Assembly (NCBI GenBank): GCA_016219375.1
Contig: JACRNC010000003.1
Coordinates: 186,001 to 250,000 of the forward strand
Length of the DNA stretch: 64,000 nucleotides
Direction of reading: 5' to 3'
Origin: Burkholderiales bacterium
Lineage (GTDB): Bacteria; Pseudomonadota; Gammaproteobacteria; Burkholderiales; Burkholderiaceae_C
The notes beneath the pieces were generated by a model. It did not search any database and was not told the DNA's origin. It saw nothing but the letters and a program-made list of their open reading frames with translations. The position numbers were made by a program, and so were the translations under genes. Below are positions 1 to 10,011 of this stretch, piece after piece. Every line of letters starts with the position of its first letter. Position 1 is the stretch's first letter.

Positions 1-309
1 CGCCACGCGCTGCACCATCTGCAGCGCGCGGCCGAGCGCGAAAGCCTGGCCGAGCTGCCGCCGCCGGTGCACGAGCTGGTGGTGGAGGAGCCGTGCCCGC
101 AGGACACGCTGTCGCGCTTCCAGTCCGGGCAGCAGCTGCAGGCCGCGCTGGCGGCCTTGTCCGCGCACGAGCGATGGGTGATGGCGCTGTCCTACTATCG
201 CGAGCTTTCCCACTCGCAGATCAGCCGCCACACCGGGCTGCCGCTGGGCACGGTCAAGTCGCTGATCCTGCGCGCCCAGGGCAAGCTGCGCTCGGTGCTC
301 GCACGCTAA
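1..309 (+). CDS. ECF-type RNA polymerase sigma factor, C-terminal part (gene starts before the window)
   Basis: The frame is open from base 1 to a TAA at 307-309, so only the C-terminal ~102 residues are present. They end in a typical sigma-70 region 4: 'LSAHERWVMALSYYRELSHS' followed by a helix-turn-helix with 'GTVKSLILRAQGKLR'. Region 4 binds the -35 element. The next gene encodes a ChrR-type cupin, the usual partner of an ECF sigma factor in proteobacteria, so the two probably form a sigma/anti-sigma pair answering oxidative or similar stress. The pairing is inferred from adjacency; region 2 cannot be seen. Confidence 0.85.
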   Translation, partial: RHALHHLQRAAERESLAELPPPVHELVVEEPCPQDTLSRFQSGQQLQAALAALSAHERWVMALSYYRELSHSQISRHTGLPLGTVKSLILRAQGKLRSVLAR

Positions 310-337
310 GGCGGCGCGCGACCGGGTGCCGTCCACC

Positions 338-850
338 ATGAAGCCTGCCGAGCAGTACCGCGCCGCTGATCCCGATGCGCCCGCCCAGGGCGATGCTCCG
401 CTGGGCGAGCGCCTGCTGGCCGAGCTGCTGCGGGCCCTGCCGCGCGGGGCGGGCAGCAAGGCCGACACCGCTGCCAGCGAGCGCATCAAGTCGCGCCTGC
501 TGGGGCGCATCGCCGCCGATGTGGCCGGCCGCACGGTGCAGGCCGAGGAGGGCGACTGGCTGCCCATCTGGGAGGGCGTGCAGTGCAAGGTGCTGCACGT
601 GCACTCGGACCGCGAGCTGTCCTGCCTGCTGCGCTTCGCGCCCGGCGCCTGGCTGCCGGCCCACCGCCATCCGGTGGCCGAGGAGTGCATCGTGCTGCAC
701 GGCGTGGTGCGCGTGGGCGAGCAGCTGCACGTGCGCGAGGGCGGCTACCACATCGTGCAGGCCGGCGGCCTGCACGCCCGCGTGGGCAGCGACACCGGCG
801 CGTTGATCTACCTGCGCGGACCGATGCCCGAGATCGGGCTGTTCATCTGA
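338..850 (+). CDS. ChrR-like cupin protein, probable anti-sigma factor
   Basis: 170 residues from ATG 338 (an in-frame GTG at 326 is an alternative). The N-terminal half is Ala/Leu-rich and helical. The C-terminal half is a cupin with the metal-ligand pattern 'PAHRHPVAEECIVLHG' and a later His in 'GGLHARVG'. In ChrR proteins a zinc-binding N-terminal domain holds the sigma factor and a cupin senses the signal. Here the classical N-terminal His/Cys zinc motif of ChrR is not evident, so the sigma-binding mode is uncertain. It starts 28 bases after the upstream sigma gene, consistent with one transcript. Confidence 0.7.
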   Translation: MKPAEQYRAADPDAPAQGDAPLGERLLAELLRALPRGAGSKADTAASERIKSRLLGRIAADVAGRTVQAEEGDWLPIWEGVQCKVLHVHSDRELSCLLRFAPGAWLPAHRHPVAEECIVLHGVVRVGEQLHVREGGYHIVQAGGLHARVGSDTGALIYLRGPMPEIGLFI

Positions 851-886
851 GGCGCGCGGGCGCCTGGAGGATGTTCAGCGGACGTC

Positions 887-1246
887 TCAGTCGTCCCAGC
901 GGTCCCAGTCGCCACGGCGCTCCCAGCCGTGGGGATAGGCGCGGCGATCCCAGTGGTGATGGTGGTGATGGCGGCGGCGCGGCTCGACGATGACCACCGG
1001 CCGCGGCGGCACGGCATAGACCGGCTGCGGCGCGTAGACCACGGGGGCGGCGCCATACACGACCACGGGCGGCGCGTGCATCACGCGCGGCGGCGGCGTG
1101 TTGGACAGCCGGGTGCGCACGCCGGACTGCGGCGCGTCGATGCCCACCGACCAGTAGACCTTGTCGGCACGGGCGGCCCCGCTGGCCAGCAGTGCGCCCA
1201 GGGCCAGGGCGCCGAGCAATGCGCGGCCGGTGATCGATTTCGACAT
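887..1246 (-). CDS. small secreted His-rich protein of unknown function
   Basis: 119 residues starting with a clear signal peptide (Lys/Ser N-terminus, hydrophobic run, cleavage near 'ASGAARA'). The mature part is Pro/Val-rich ('PPVVVYGAAPVVYAPQPVY') and ends in a six-His run followed by Arg/Trp/Asp-rich sequence. Similar short, periplasmic, Pro-Val and His-rich proteins are common in Burkholderiales and have no assigned role. The His run could bind metal, but that is a guess. It is transcribed against the upstream cupin gene. Confidence 0.7.
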   Translation of the reverse strand: MSKSITGRALLGALALGALLASGAARADKVYWSVGIDAPQSGVRTRLSNTPPPRVMHAPPVVVYGAAPVVYAPQPVYAVPPRPVVIVEPRRRHHHHHHWDRRAYPHGWERRGDWDRWDD

Positions 1247-1361
1247 GGTTTGGCTCCTCTCGTTGTGACCGGCCGGGCGTGGCCGCCCGTCTACCGTCCG
1301 TCATCCAACGCGCCAGGCGGCCTTGCGGTTCACTGACGTTGCACAGAGAAGCGTAAGGAAG

Positions 1362-1420
1362 TGCAAAGCGGGGAGTTCGAAGCGGGGGAGTGCGAAGCGC
1401 GAAGCGCGCGGAGTCGAGCC
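1362..1420. repeat. degenerate short tandem repeat upstream of the His-rich protein gene
   Basis: Several imperfect ~15-base units of the form 'aagcgggggagtgcg' follow each other between two genes transcribed on the minus strand. No function is evident. It lies between the stop of lplT and the likely promoter of the small secreted protein. Confidence 0.45.
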
Positions 1421-1450
1421 GCCGCGGCGGGTGCAGCGCCGTGCGCTGCG

Positions 1451-2731
1451 TCAGTGCAGCTCGTCCATGCGCGAATGCGCGAACTGCCGCGCCACCTCGT
1501 CCGGATAGCGGCGCAGGTTGGCGCGGTGACGCAGGCCGATGAGCACCATCGTGGCCGCCACGACGATGCCGAACACCGTGATCGCGCCGAAGGCCGACAT
1601 GCCCCAGCGCGTCATGCCCACGTAGAACGCGCCCAGCGCCAGGATGCAGGCCTGCTCGTTGAAGTTCTGCACCGCGATCGAGCGGCCGGCGCCCATCAGG
1701 TTGTGGCCGCGGTGCTGCAGCAGCGCGTTCATCGGCACCACCAGGAAGCCGCCCAGGCCCCCCAGCAGGATGAGGAAGGGCACGGCCAGCTGCACGGTGT
1801 CGATGAAGTTCATGCCGACCACCAGCAGGCCCATCGCCACGCCCACCGGGATCACCGCCGTGGCCTGGTGCAGCTGCATGCGCCACGAGGCCAGCACCGC
1901 GCCCACCGCGGTGCCCACCGCCACCACGCCCACCAGGGCAGAGGCTTGCGTCGTGCCGTAGCCCAGGGCCGCGGCGGCCCATGACAGCACGATGTAGCGC
2001 AGGTTGCCCGACACGCCCCAGAACAGCGTCGTGGTGGCCAGCGAGATCTGGCCCAGGTGATCGTTCCACAGTCGCGCGTTGCAGCTCATGAAGTCACGCA
2101 CCAGCACGCGTGGGTCGGCCGGCAGCGGCTGCAGCAGCGCCTGGGTGCGCGGGATGCGCAGGTTGAAGATGGCGGCAATGATGTAGAGCAGCACCATCGC
2201 GGCGATGGCGCCCTCGGCCGGCGTGTTGATGCCGGTGTCCACCCCCGGCATATCAAGCCCGAGCAGCAGCGGCGCGATGTGCGGCGCCATCAGCTGCCCG
2301 CCCAGCAGCACGCCCAGGATGATGGAGGCGATGGTCAGGCCCTCGATCCAGCCGTTGGCCTTGACCAGCTGCGAGGCCGGCAGCAGCTCCGTCAGGATGC
2401 CGTACTTGGCCGGCGAGTAGGCCGCCGCGCCCAGGCCGACGATGGCATAGGCCGCCAGCGGATGCGTGCCGAAGAGCATCGCCAGGCAGCCGACCACCTT
2501 GATGCTGTTGGAGACGAACATCACGCGGCCCTTGGGCAGCGAGTCGGCAAAGGCGCCGACGAAGGGCGCCAGCACCACGTAGAACAGCGCGAACATCGGC
2601 ACCAGCGCGGCGCGCTGCCACTCGGCGGCACCGCTGGTGCGCAGCAGCTCGACGGCGGCGACGAACAAGGCGTTGTCGGCCAGCGAGCTGAAGAACTGCG
2701 CCGACATGATGGTGTGGAAGCCTCTTTTCAT
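1451..2731 (-). CDS. lplT: lysophospholipid transporter (MFS, LplT family)
   Basis: 426 residues from the ATG at 2731 ('MKRGFHTIMSAQFFSSLADN'); the frame stays open upstream, but family members start at this point. LplT moves lyso-phospholipids such as lyso-PE from the outer to the inner leaflet of the inner membrane for re-acylation. The N-terminus with 'SLADNALFVAAVELL', the loop 'FADSLPKGRVMF' and about twelve hydrophobic segments fit the family. The gene is divergent from alr, with 253 bases between the two starts. A second, fused MFS-acyltransferase of related function lies at 17188. Confidence 0.88.
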   Translation of the reverse strand: MKRGFHTIMSAQFFSSLADNALFVAAVELLRTSGAAEWQRAALVPMFALFYVVLAPFVGAFADSLPKGRVMFVSNSIKVVGCLAMLFGTHPLAAYAIVGLGAAAYSPAKYGILTELLPASQLVKANGWIEGLTIASIILGVLLGGQLMAPHIAPLLLGLDMPGVDTGINTPAEGAIAAMVLLYIIAAIFNLRIPRTQALLQPLPADPRVLVRDFMSCNARLWNDHLGQISLATTTLFWGVSGNLRYIVLSWAAAALGYGTTQASALVGVVAVGTAVGAVLASWRMQLHQATAVIPVGVAMGLLVVGMNFIDTVQLAVPFLILLGGLGGFLVVPMNALLQHRGHNLMGAGRSIAVQNFNEQACILALGAFYVGMTRWGMSAFGAITVFGIVVAATMVLIGLRHRANLRRYPDEVARQFAHSRMDELH

Positions 2732-2984
2732 TCGCCTGTTGTTGTCGCGACTGCTGTCTGGGCGCTCGTCGGGGCGGCGCGGTCGGCGTGTCGATGTGGC
2801 TGTCCGGATCACGCGCGGCCGGGTGGGCGCCGCACGGCAAGGGGGCGGGTCGAAGTGGCGGGGGTTATAGCACGCAGCCCCTGGGCGACCGGCACGCACA
2901 TGCGGCCCGGCCAGGGCCCGGCAAGGGGCTTGCCGCGGCGGTGCTGCGGGCCAGTCTTGCGAGGGCGGCTGGCACAATCCCGCG

Positions 2985-4091
2985 ATGCCGCGTCCCATCC
3001 AAGCCCTGATCCATACCGATGCCCTGGCTCACAACCTGCGGCGGGTCAGGCAGGCGACACCGGATGCGAAGGTGTGGGCAGTGGTCAAGGCCAATGCCTA
3101 TGGCCACGGCATCGAGAGCGCCTTCGAGGGCCTGCGCGCGGCCGACGGCTTCGCCCTGCTCGACATCACCGAGGCCCGGCGCCTGCGCGCGCTGGACTGG
3201 CGCGGGCCCATCCTGCTGCTGGAGGGTGTGTTCGAGCCGCGCGACCTGGAGTGGTGCTCGCGGCTGGGCCTGTGGCATGTGGTGCACCGCGAAGCGCAGA
3301 TCGACTGGCTGGCCACGCACAAGACCGAGATCCCCCACCGCGTCTTCCTCAAGATCAACACCGGCATGAACCGCCTGGGCTTCGCCCCGCATGCCGCGCG
3401 CGCGGCCTATGCCCGGCTGAGCGCGCTGCCGCAGGTGGACGAGGTGTCGCTGATGACGCATTTCTCCGATGCCGATGCTGCGCCGGACAGCGAACGCGGC
3501 ATCGATCATCAGCTCGCCGCGTTCGAGGCGGCCACGCGCGACCTGGCCGGTGAGCGCAGCCTGGCCAACAGCGCCGCGCTGCTGCGCCGGGGCAATGACC
3601 CGCGCGTGCGCGGCGACTGGGTGCGGCCGGGCATCGTGCTCTACGGCTCCTCGCCCGACCATCCGCTGCATGACGCGGGGCACTGGGGCCTGCAGCCGGC
3701 CATGTCGCTGCGCACCGAGCTGGTCGCCGTGCAGGCGCTGCAGCCGGGCGACACGGTCGGCTACGGCAGCCTGTTCCGCGCCGAGCAGCCCATGCGCATC
3801 GGCGTGGCCGCCTGCGGCTATGCCGACGGCTACCCGCGCCACTGCCCCACCGGCACGCCGGTGCTGGTGGCTGGCGTGCGCACCCGCACGCTGGGCCGCG
3901 TGTCGATGGACATGATCGCGGTGGACCTCACGACCGTGCCCGCCGCCCAGCCGGGTGCGGAGGTGGTCCTCTGGGGCTGCTCCCAGCACGGCGCCGCGCT
4001 GCCCATCGACGAGGTGGCCCAAGCCGCCGGCACCCTGGGCTATGAGCTGATGTGCGCCCTGGCCGGCCGCGTGCCGGTGCGCGTCGTCTGA
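2985..4091 (+). CDS. alr: alanine racemase
   Basis: 368 residues, the normal length. It interconverts L- and D-alanine with pyridoxal phosphate to supply D-Ala for peptidoglycan. The PLP lysine is K35 in '[10 protein letters not shown]'. The second catalytic residue is Y260 in 'VGYGSLF', followed by '[12 protein letters not shown]' typical of the C-terminal beta domain. The stop overlaps the open frame of the next gene and the likely start at 4106 is only 14 bases downstream, so the two are probably co-transcribed. It could be alr or the catabolic dadX; no dadA is nearby. Confidence 0.95.
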   Translation: MPRPIQALIHTDALAHNLRRVRQATPDAKVWAVVKANAYGHGIESAFEGLRAADGFALLDITEARRLRALDWRGPILLLEGVFEPRDLEWCSRLGLWHVVHREAQIDWLATHKTEIPHRVFLKINTGMNRLGFAPHAARAAYARLSALPQVDEVSLMTHFSDADAAPDSERGIDHQLAAFEAATRDLAGERSLANSAALLRRGNDPRVRGDWVRPGIVLYGSSPDHPLHDAGHWGLQPAMSLRTELVAVQALQPGDTVGYGSLFRAEQPMRIGVAACGYADGYPRHCPTGTPVLVAGVRTRTLGRVSMDMIAVDLTTVPAAQPGAEVVLWGCSQHGAALPIDEVAQAAGTLGYELMCALAGRVPVRVV

Positions 4092-4105
4092 GGCGCGGGC
4101 CGGCC

Positions 4106-5005
4106 GTGAGCGAGCCTGCCGCCCCTCTGTTGTCGCGCAAGCCGAACCCCAGCCGGCGGGATCCCATGCGGCCGGACCGCCACCGGCTGCGCGCCGCGGC
4201 CCTCTCGGCGGCCGTGCGGGCAGACCTGCATCGCCGCCGCTGGTTGCGCCTGCATGCGGTGCTCATCGGCCTGACGAGCTGGCTGCTCACCTGGGCCCTG
4301 AGCCATGCGCTGATGACGGCCGGCGTGCACGGCATCGCCCTGCGGCTGGGCCTGGCGCTGGCCGGCGGCTATCTGATGTACCTGGGCCTGCTGCACCTGT
4401 GGTGCCGCTGGCTGCTGTCGCGCGACGACGTCATGCCCGATGGCGGCATGGGCGACGTCCCGCTGGACGGGCTGGGCCGGGCATGCCCCGCGCCAGGCTT
4501 CCAGTCCGGCCAGGGCGGTGACTTTGGTGGCGGCGGCGCGCAGGCCTCGTTCGATGGTGACGCCGATGCTGGCATCGGAGCCGGGGCCGATGCCCCCTCC
4601 GCCGGCTGGGACGGCGCGACGGAGCTCGCCGGGCGCCTTGCCGAAGGCGGCTTGGGGGCGGCCGATGCCGACGAGGGCGCGGTCGTCGTCGTTCCGCTTG
4701 CGCTGGTGGTGGCCGGTGCGGTGTTGCTCGGCGTGACCCTCGGCGCCGCGGTCTTTGGCCTCTTCGGCGTGGAGATCCTGCTCGGTGTGGCGGTGGAGAT
4801 TGCGCTGGCGTCCGCGGGCACCGTGCTGGCCTACAAGGCGCAGGCCGAGGGCTGGGTGGCCTTTGCGCTGCGCCGCACGATCAAGCCCTTCCTGGTCTGC
4901 CTGCTGGCCTGCGTGCTGCTGGGCGCGCTGGTGGACGCCTGGCTGCCGCAGGCCCGATCATTGCCGCATGCCGTGATGCTCTGGCGCGGCGCCTCCCACC
5001 GTTGA
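4106..5005 (+). CDS. membrane protein of unknown function with Gly-rich loop
   Basis: 299 residues from GTG 4106 (alternative ATG 4166). About four or five hydrophobic segments are visible: two near residues 47-98, a long one around 185-225 and one near 265-285. Between them lies a hydrophilic loop with 'GQGGDFGGGGAQASFDG', which recalls the Gly-rich tails of TPM/YgcG-type membrane proteins, but no catalytic motif is recognised. Genes directly downstream of alr and upstream of a thioesterase suggest a housekeeping envelope role at most. I do not recognise the family. Confidence 0.65.
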   Translation: MSEPAAPLLSRKPNPSRRDPMRPDRHRLRAAALSAAVRADLHRRRWLRLHAVLIGLTSWLLTWALSHALMTAGVHGIALRLGLALAGGYLMYLGLLHLWCRWLLSRDDVMPDGGMGDVPLDGLGRACPAPGFQSGQGGDFGGGGAQASFDGDADAGIGAGADAPSAGWDGATELAGRLAEGGLGAADADEGAVVVVPLALVVAGAVLLGVTLGAAVFGLFGVEILLGVAVEIALASAGTVLAYKAQAEGWVAFALRRTIKPFLVCLLACVLLGALVDAWLPQARSLPHAVMLWRGASHR

Positions 5006-5024
5006 TATCGCTCGCTTCAAGCCG

Positions 5025-5516
5025 ATGGACCTGCCCTCCCACCAACTCGTGATGACCGTGCTGATGACGCCGGACATGGCCAACTTCACCGGCAATGTCC
5101 ACGGCGGCACCATCCTCAAGCTGCTCGACCAGGTGGCCTATGCCTGCGCCAGCCGCTATGCCGGGCGTTATGTGGTGACGCTGTCGGTGGACCAGGTGAT
5201 GTTCCGCCAGCCCATCCACGTCGGCGAGCTGGTCACCTTCCTGGCCAGCGTCAACCACACCGGCACGTCGTCGATGGAGGTCGGCATCAAGGTGGTCGCC
5301 GAGGACATCCGCAACAAGGTCGTGCGGCATGCCAACAGCTGCTTCTTCACGATGGTGGCGGTGGACGACGACGGCAAGCCCACGGCCGTGCCGCCGCTGC
5401 AGCCCGCCACGCCGGACGAGAAGCGCCGCCAGGCCGCCGCCCGTGTGCGCAAGCAGCTGCGCGAGGAGCTGGCCCAACGCCATGCCGAGCTGGCCGCGCT
5501 GCCGGTGCAGGGCTGA
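5025..5516 (+). CDS. acyl-CoA thioesterase (hotdog fold, YciA/acyl-CoA hydrolase family)
   Basis: 163 residues. The fold signature 'NFTGNVHGGTILKLLDQVAY' with the catalytic Asp/Asn region, then 'VDQVMFRQPIHVGELVTF', matches cytosolic acyl-CoA hydrolases that cleave acyl-CoA to free acid and CoA. The C-terminal ~35 residues form a charged helix. It lies 19 bases after the preceding membrane protein gene and 23 before radA, so the group may be one transcript. Chain-length preference cannot be read from the sequence. Confidence 0.88.
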   Translation: MDLPSHQLVMTVLMTPDMANFTGNVHGGTILKLLDQVAYACASRYAGRYVVTLSVDQVMFRQPIHVGELVTFLASVNHTGTSSMEVGIKVVAEDIRNKVVRHANSCFFTMVAVDDDGKPTAVPPLQPATPDEKRRQAAARVRKQLREELAQRHAELAALPVQG

Positions 5517-5539
5517 CGCAAACGAGCCGGGGCGCCCGC

Positions 5540-6904
5540 ATGGCCAAAGACAAGACCCTCTACACCTGCACCGCCTGCGGCGGCACCAGCGCCAAGTGGC
5601 TGGGCCGCTGCCCCAACTGCGGTGAATGGAACACGCTGGAGGAGACGGCCGCGCCCGCCGCGTCGTCCCCGGGCAAGAACCGCTTCCAGTCGCTGGCCGC
5701 GGCCAGCCCGGTGGCGACGCTATCGGACATCGAGGCCGCCGAGGTCGCGCGCACGCCCACGGGGCTGGAGGAGCTCGACCGCGTGCTCGGCGGTGGCATC
5801 GTGGAAGGCGGCGTAGTGCTCATCGGCGGCGACCCGGGCATCGGCAAGTCCACGCTGCTGCTGCAGGCGGTGGATGCGCTGTCGCGGCAGATGAAGGTGC
5901 TGTATGTGACCGGCGAGGAAAGCGGCGCGCAGGTCGCGCTGCGCGCGCGCCGCCTGGGGCTGGACGGCAGCGCCGTGCGCGTGCAGGCCGAGATCAGCCT
6001 GGAGCGCATCCTGGCCACGCTGGAGGCCGAGCGCCCGGCCTTCTGCGTCATCGACTCCATCCAGACGCTCTACTCCGAGCAGCTCACCTCCGCCCCCGGC
6101 TCCGTGGCCCAGGTGCGCGAATGCGCGGCGCATCTGACGCGCACGGCCAAGGCCAGCGGCTGCACGATGGTGCTGGTCGGCCACGTGACGAAAGAGGGCG
6201 CCCTGGCCGGCCCGCGCGTGCTGGAGCACATCGTCGATACGGTGCTGTACTTCGAAGGCGACACGCACAGTGCCTACCGCCTCATCCGCGCCATCAAGAA
6301 CCGCTTCGGCGCGGTCAACGAGATCGGCGTCTTCGCGATGACCGAGCGCGGCCTGAAGGGCGTGGCCAACCCCAGCGCCATCTTCCTGTCCACCCACAGC
6401 GAGCCGGTGCCGGGATCGTGCGTGCTGGTCACGCTGGAGGGCACGCGGCCGATGCTGGTGGAGATCCAGGCGCTGGTGGATGCCGGCGGTCCGGCGGCCC
6501 GGCGACTGAGCGTCGGCCTGGAGCGCGACCGGCTGGCCATGCTGCTGGCCGTGCTGCACCGCCATGCGGGCATCGCCTGCTTTGATCAGGACGTCTTCGT
6601 CAACGCCGTGGGCGGTGTGCGCATCAGCGAGCCGGCGGCCGACCTGGCGGTGATGCTGGCCATCCAGAGCAGCCTGCGCGGCAAGCCGCTGCCGCGCGGC
6701 TTCTTCGCCTTCGGCGAGGTGGGCCTGGCCGGCGAGGTGCGCCCCGCGCCTCGCGGGCAGGAGCGGCTCAAGGAGGCGGCCAAGCTCGGCTTTTCCGTCG
6801 CCATCGTGCCCAAGGCCAATGCGCCCAAGAAGCCGATCGAGGGACTGACGCTGCACCCGGTCGAGCGGGTGGAGCAGGCCATCGAGCTGGTGCGCGGCAT
6901 GTAA
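5540..6904 (+). CDS. radA: DNA repair/branch-migration protein RadA
   Basis: 454 residues, full length. RadA is a RecA-like helicase that processes recombination intermediates. A C4 zinc finger (C10, C13, C24, C27) is followed by Walker A 'GGDPGIGKST' (K103), the RadA-specific 'KNRFG' at residues 253-257, and a C-terminal Lon-protease-like domain ('FVNAVGGVRISEPAADLAV', 'FGEVGLAGEVR'). The Lon-like part lacks protease function in this family. It converges with murJ 150 bases downstream. Confidence 0.96.
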   Translation: MAKDKTLYTCTACGGTSAKWLGRCPNCGEWNTLEETAAPAASSPGKNRFQSLAAASPVATLSDIEAAEVARTPTGLEELDRVLGGGIVEGGVVLIGGDPGIGKSTLLLQAVDALSRQMKVLYVTGEESGAQVALRARRLGLDGSAVRVQAEISLERILATLEAERPAFCVIDSIQTLYSEQLTSAPGSVAQVRECAAHLTRTAKASGCTMVLVGHVTKEGALAGPRVLEHIVDTVLYFEGDTHSAYRLIRAIKNRFGAVNEIGVFAMTERGLKGVANPSAIFLSTHSEPVPGSCVLVTLEGTRPMLVEIQALVDAGGPAARRLSVGLERDRLAMLLAVLHRHAGIACFDQDVFVNAVGGVRISEPAADLAVMLAIQSSLRGKPLPRGFFAFGEVGLAGEVRPAPRGQERLKEAAKLGFSVAIVPKANAPKKPIEGLTLHPVERVEQAIELVRGM

Positions 6905-7054
6905 GGCAGGCCGCGCATGGCGGGGTCGCGCCGCCCGGTCGTACCCGCGCTTTCCGGTGATGCGACGCCCCCCGGGTGAGCTGCCGCCAAAGCGAGCGGC
7001 GTGGCCGTCGTGCCGCCAGGGGACGCGCAGCCGTGAGGCACGCGGCGCTGCGCC

Positions 7055-8617
<1,563 letters not shown>

Positions 8618-8832
8618 GGGCGACGGCGGCCTGACAGGCGGTTTGGGAGCGGACGAGGTCCTGGATGGGGTGGAGGCGCGCCGCAGAGCGCACGCCCCCC
8701 GGCCGGGCCGTGTGGCGCCGACGCCGTCGAGACCCGCCCAGGCCGATGGCCCGGAACGGCCCGGTCCCGGTAGGTCCCGGTGCCGGGCCGCTTCGGGGCC
8801 GTTGCGGGTCTGTCCAGGCCGAAGGGCGGCGG

Positions 8833-8838
8833 ATTATA
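8833..8838 (-). promoter_or_regulatory. possible -10 box for murJ (TATAAT on minus strand)
   Basis: The minus strand reads TATAAT here, a perfect -10 hexamer in an otherwise GC-rich region, about 215 bases upstream of the murJ start. No good -35 is seen at normal spacing. The 8618-8924 gap otherwise holds the rpsT promoter and nothing else recognisable. Confidence 0.35.
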
Positions 8839-8861
8839 GAAATGGTTTTGTGCCGGTACCT

Positions 8862-8888
8862 TTGTGCGAAGCAGCGGGGTGCTATACT
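8862..8888 (+). promoter_or_regulatory. probable rpsT promoter
   Basis: TATACT at 8883-8888 is a strong -10 hexamer 37 bases before the rpsT start. TTGTGC at 8862-8867 is a weak -35 at 15-base spacing. A near-repeat 'ttttgtgc...tttgtgc' (8846-8867) overlaps it. The position and the high demand for S20 make this the likely rpsT promoter. Confidence 0.55.
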
Positions 8889-8924
8889 TTTCGGCTTTCC
8901 CCAACCGGTCCGTCCAGCTACACC

Positions 8925-9218
8925 ATGGCGACTTCTTCCAAGGCCAAGAAAACCGTGCGCATTGCCTCTGGCCGCAAGCGCGCACGTCAAGACGTCAAGC
9001 TCAACGCCGCCAACTCGGCGCTGCGCTCCAAGTTCCGCACGGCCGTGAAGGGCGTGCTCAAGGCGGTGGCCGCCGGCGACAAGGCCAAGGCTGCCGAGAC
9101 CTTCAAGACCGCCCAGCGCGTGATCGACTCGATCGCCGACAAGGGCATGTTCCACAAGAACAAGGCCGCTCGCCACAAGAGCCGCCTGTCCGCCAAGGTC
9201 AAGGCGCTGGCCGCCTGA
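8925..9218 (+). CDS. rpsT: 30S ribosomal protein S20
   Basis: 97 residues from ATG 8925, very basic, full length. S20 binds 16S rRNA early in small-subunit assembly. '[20 protein letters not shown]', '[10 protein letters not shown]' and the C-terminal '[20 protein letters not shown]' are family hallmarks. The start is fixed by homology; the frame is open further upstream. It is followed by an intrinsic terminator and stands alone as a single-gene unit. Confidence 0.97.
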   Translation: MATSSKAKKTVRIASGRKRARQDVKLNAANSALRSKFRTAVKGVLKAVAAGDKAKAAETFKTAQRVIDSIADKGMFHKNKAARHKSRLSAKVKALAA

Positions 9219-9241
9219 TTGCGGCTTCCGGTTGGGATGAC

Positions 9242-9275
9242 AAGGGCTCGCTTCGGCGGGCCCTTCGTCTTTCTG
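9242..9275 (+). terminator. intrinsic terminator of rpsT
   Basis: A ten-pair stem 'aagggctcgc' / 'gcgggccctt' (one G-T pair) closed by a TTCG tetraloop with C-G closing pair, followed by a T-rich tail 'cgtctttct'. It begins 24 bases after the rpsT stop. Confidence 0.85.
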
Positions 9276-9389
9276 GGCCCTGCAGGCCGCGCGCTGTTGC
9301 CGGTCAGCCCAACCGGTTGCCGGTCAGTCGCGGACGGGCAGTGCCCCACGCAACGGGGCTTCTTCCTTCGCCTGGGCGGGCTCCAGGTC

Positions 9390-9737
9390 TCAGGCCTTGG
9401 GCCCGGCGGCCTCGGCCTGCTCGCGTACGTCGTCGGGGAGCAGGCAGGCGTCGATGACGTGCAGCTCGTTGTCGCGCGCGAAATTCATCACGAAGTCCCA
9501 GGCGCGGGGCTCCAGTTCGCGCAGCGCCTCGTTGACCACCACGCACTTCACGCCGTCCAGCACCGTCGGGAAGCAATACGGCGAGTAGCCGATGTGCGCC
9601 CGCTGGCCGCCCGGCGGGCGGAAGGACGACATGGCGCCAGCCAGCCGCTCCGCCCAGTCGCTGGGACGAAAAGGCCTGCCGGATCGGGTGATCCCCTGGA
9701 TGAATACCTCCCGGGGTGGCGAAGGACGCTGGGACAT
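9390..9737 (-). CDS. DUF3579 protein
   Basis: 115 residues from ATG 9737 ('MSQRPSPPREVFIQGIT'); the upstream open frame is not part of it. 'FRPSDWAERLAGAMSSF', 'IGYSPYCFPTVLDGVKCVVV' and 'FVMNFARDNELHVIDACLL' match the small DUF3579 family, found almost only in betaproteobacteria and often beside argD/argF. The function is unknown. It is divergent from argD with a 274-base gap that shows no clear promoter or structure. Confidence 0.85.
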   Translation of the reverse strand: MSQRPSPPREVFIQGITRSGRPFRPSDWAERLAGAMSSFRPPGGQRAHIGYSPYCFPTVLDGVKCVVVNEALRELEPRAWDFVMNFARDNELHVIDACLLPDDVREQAEAAGPKA

Positions 9738-10011
9738 CGGAACCGCTTCGTGGACGGGTTGCACACATGCAAGCCCCGCGCCTTGTGGGCGCGGGCGAGC
9801 CGGGCATTGTGGTTTGCCGCCCGCCGCCCTGCAACCGAGGGGTATGTCCCGGGGTCGGCCCGGTTTGCCGCGTGCGCCATGACCTTGCCGCACCCGGCCC
9901 GTCGTGCTGACCCCGCCCTCTAGAATGGCTCTCCGGTGAACCGGGCGGTGCCCCCTCCACTTGTCGAGGCGGCCCGCTCTTTCTTTTTCAAGCCAGCCAG
10001 GACCTGTCGCC

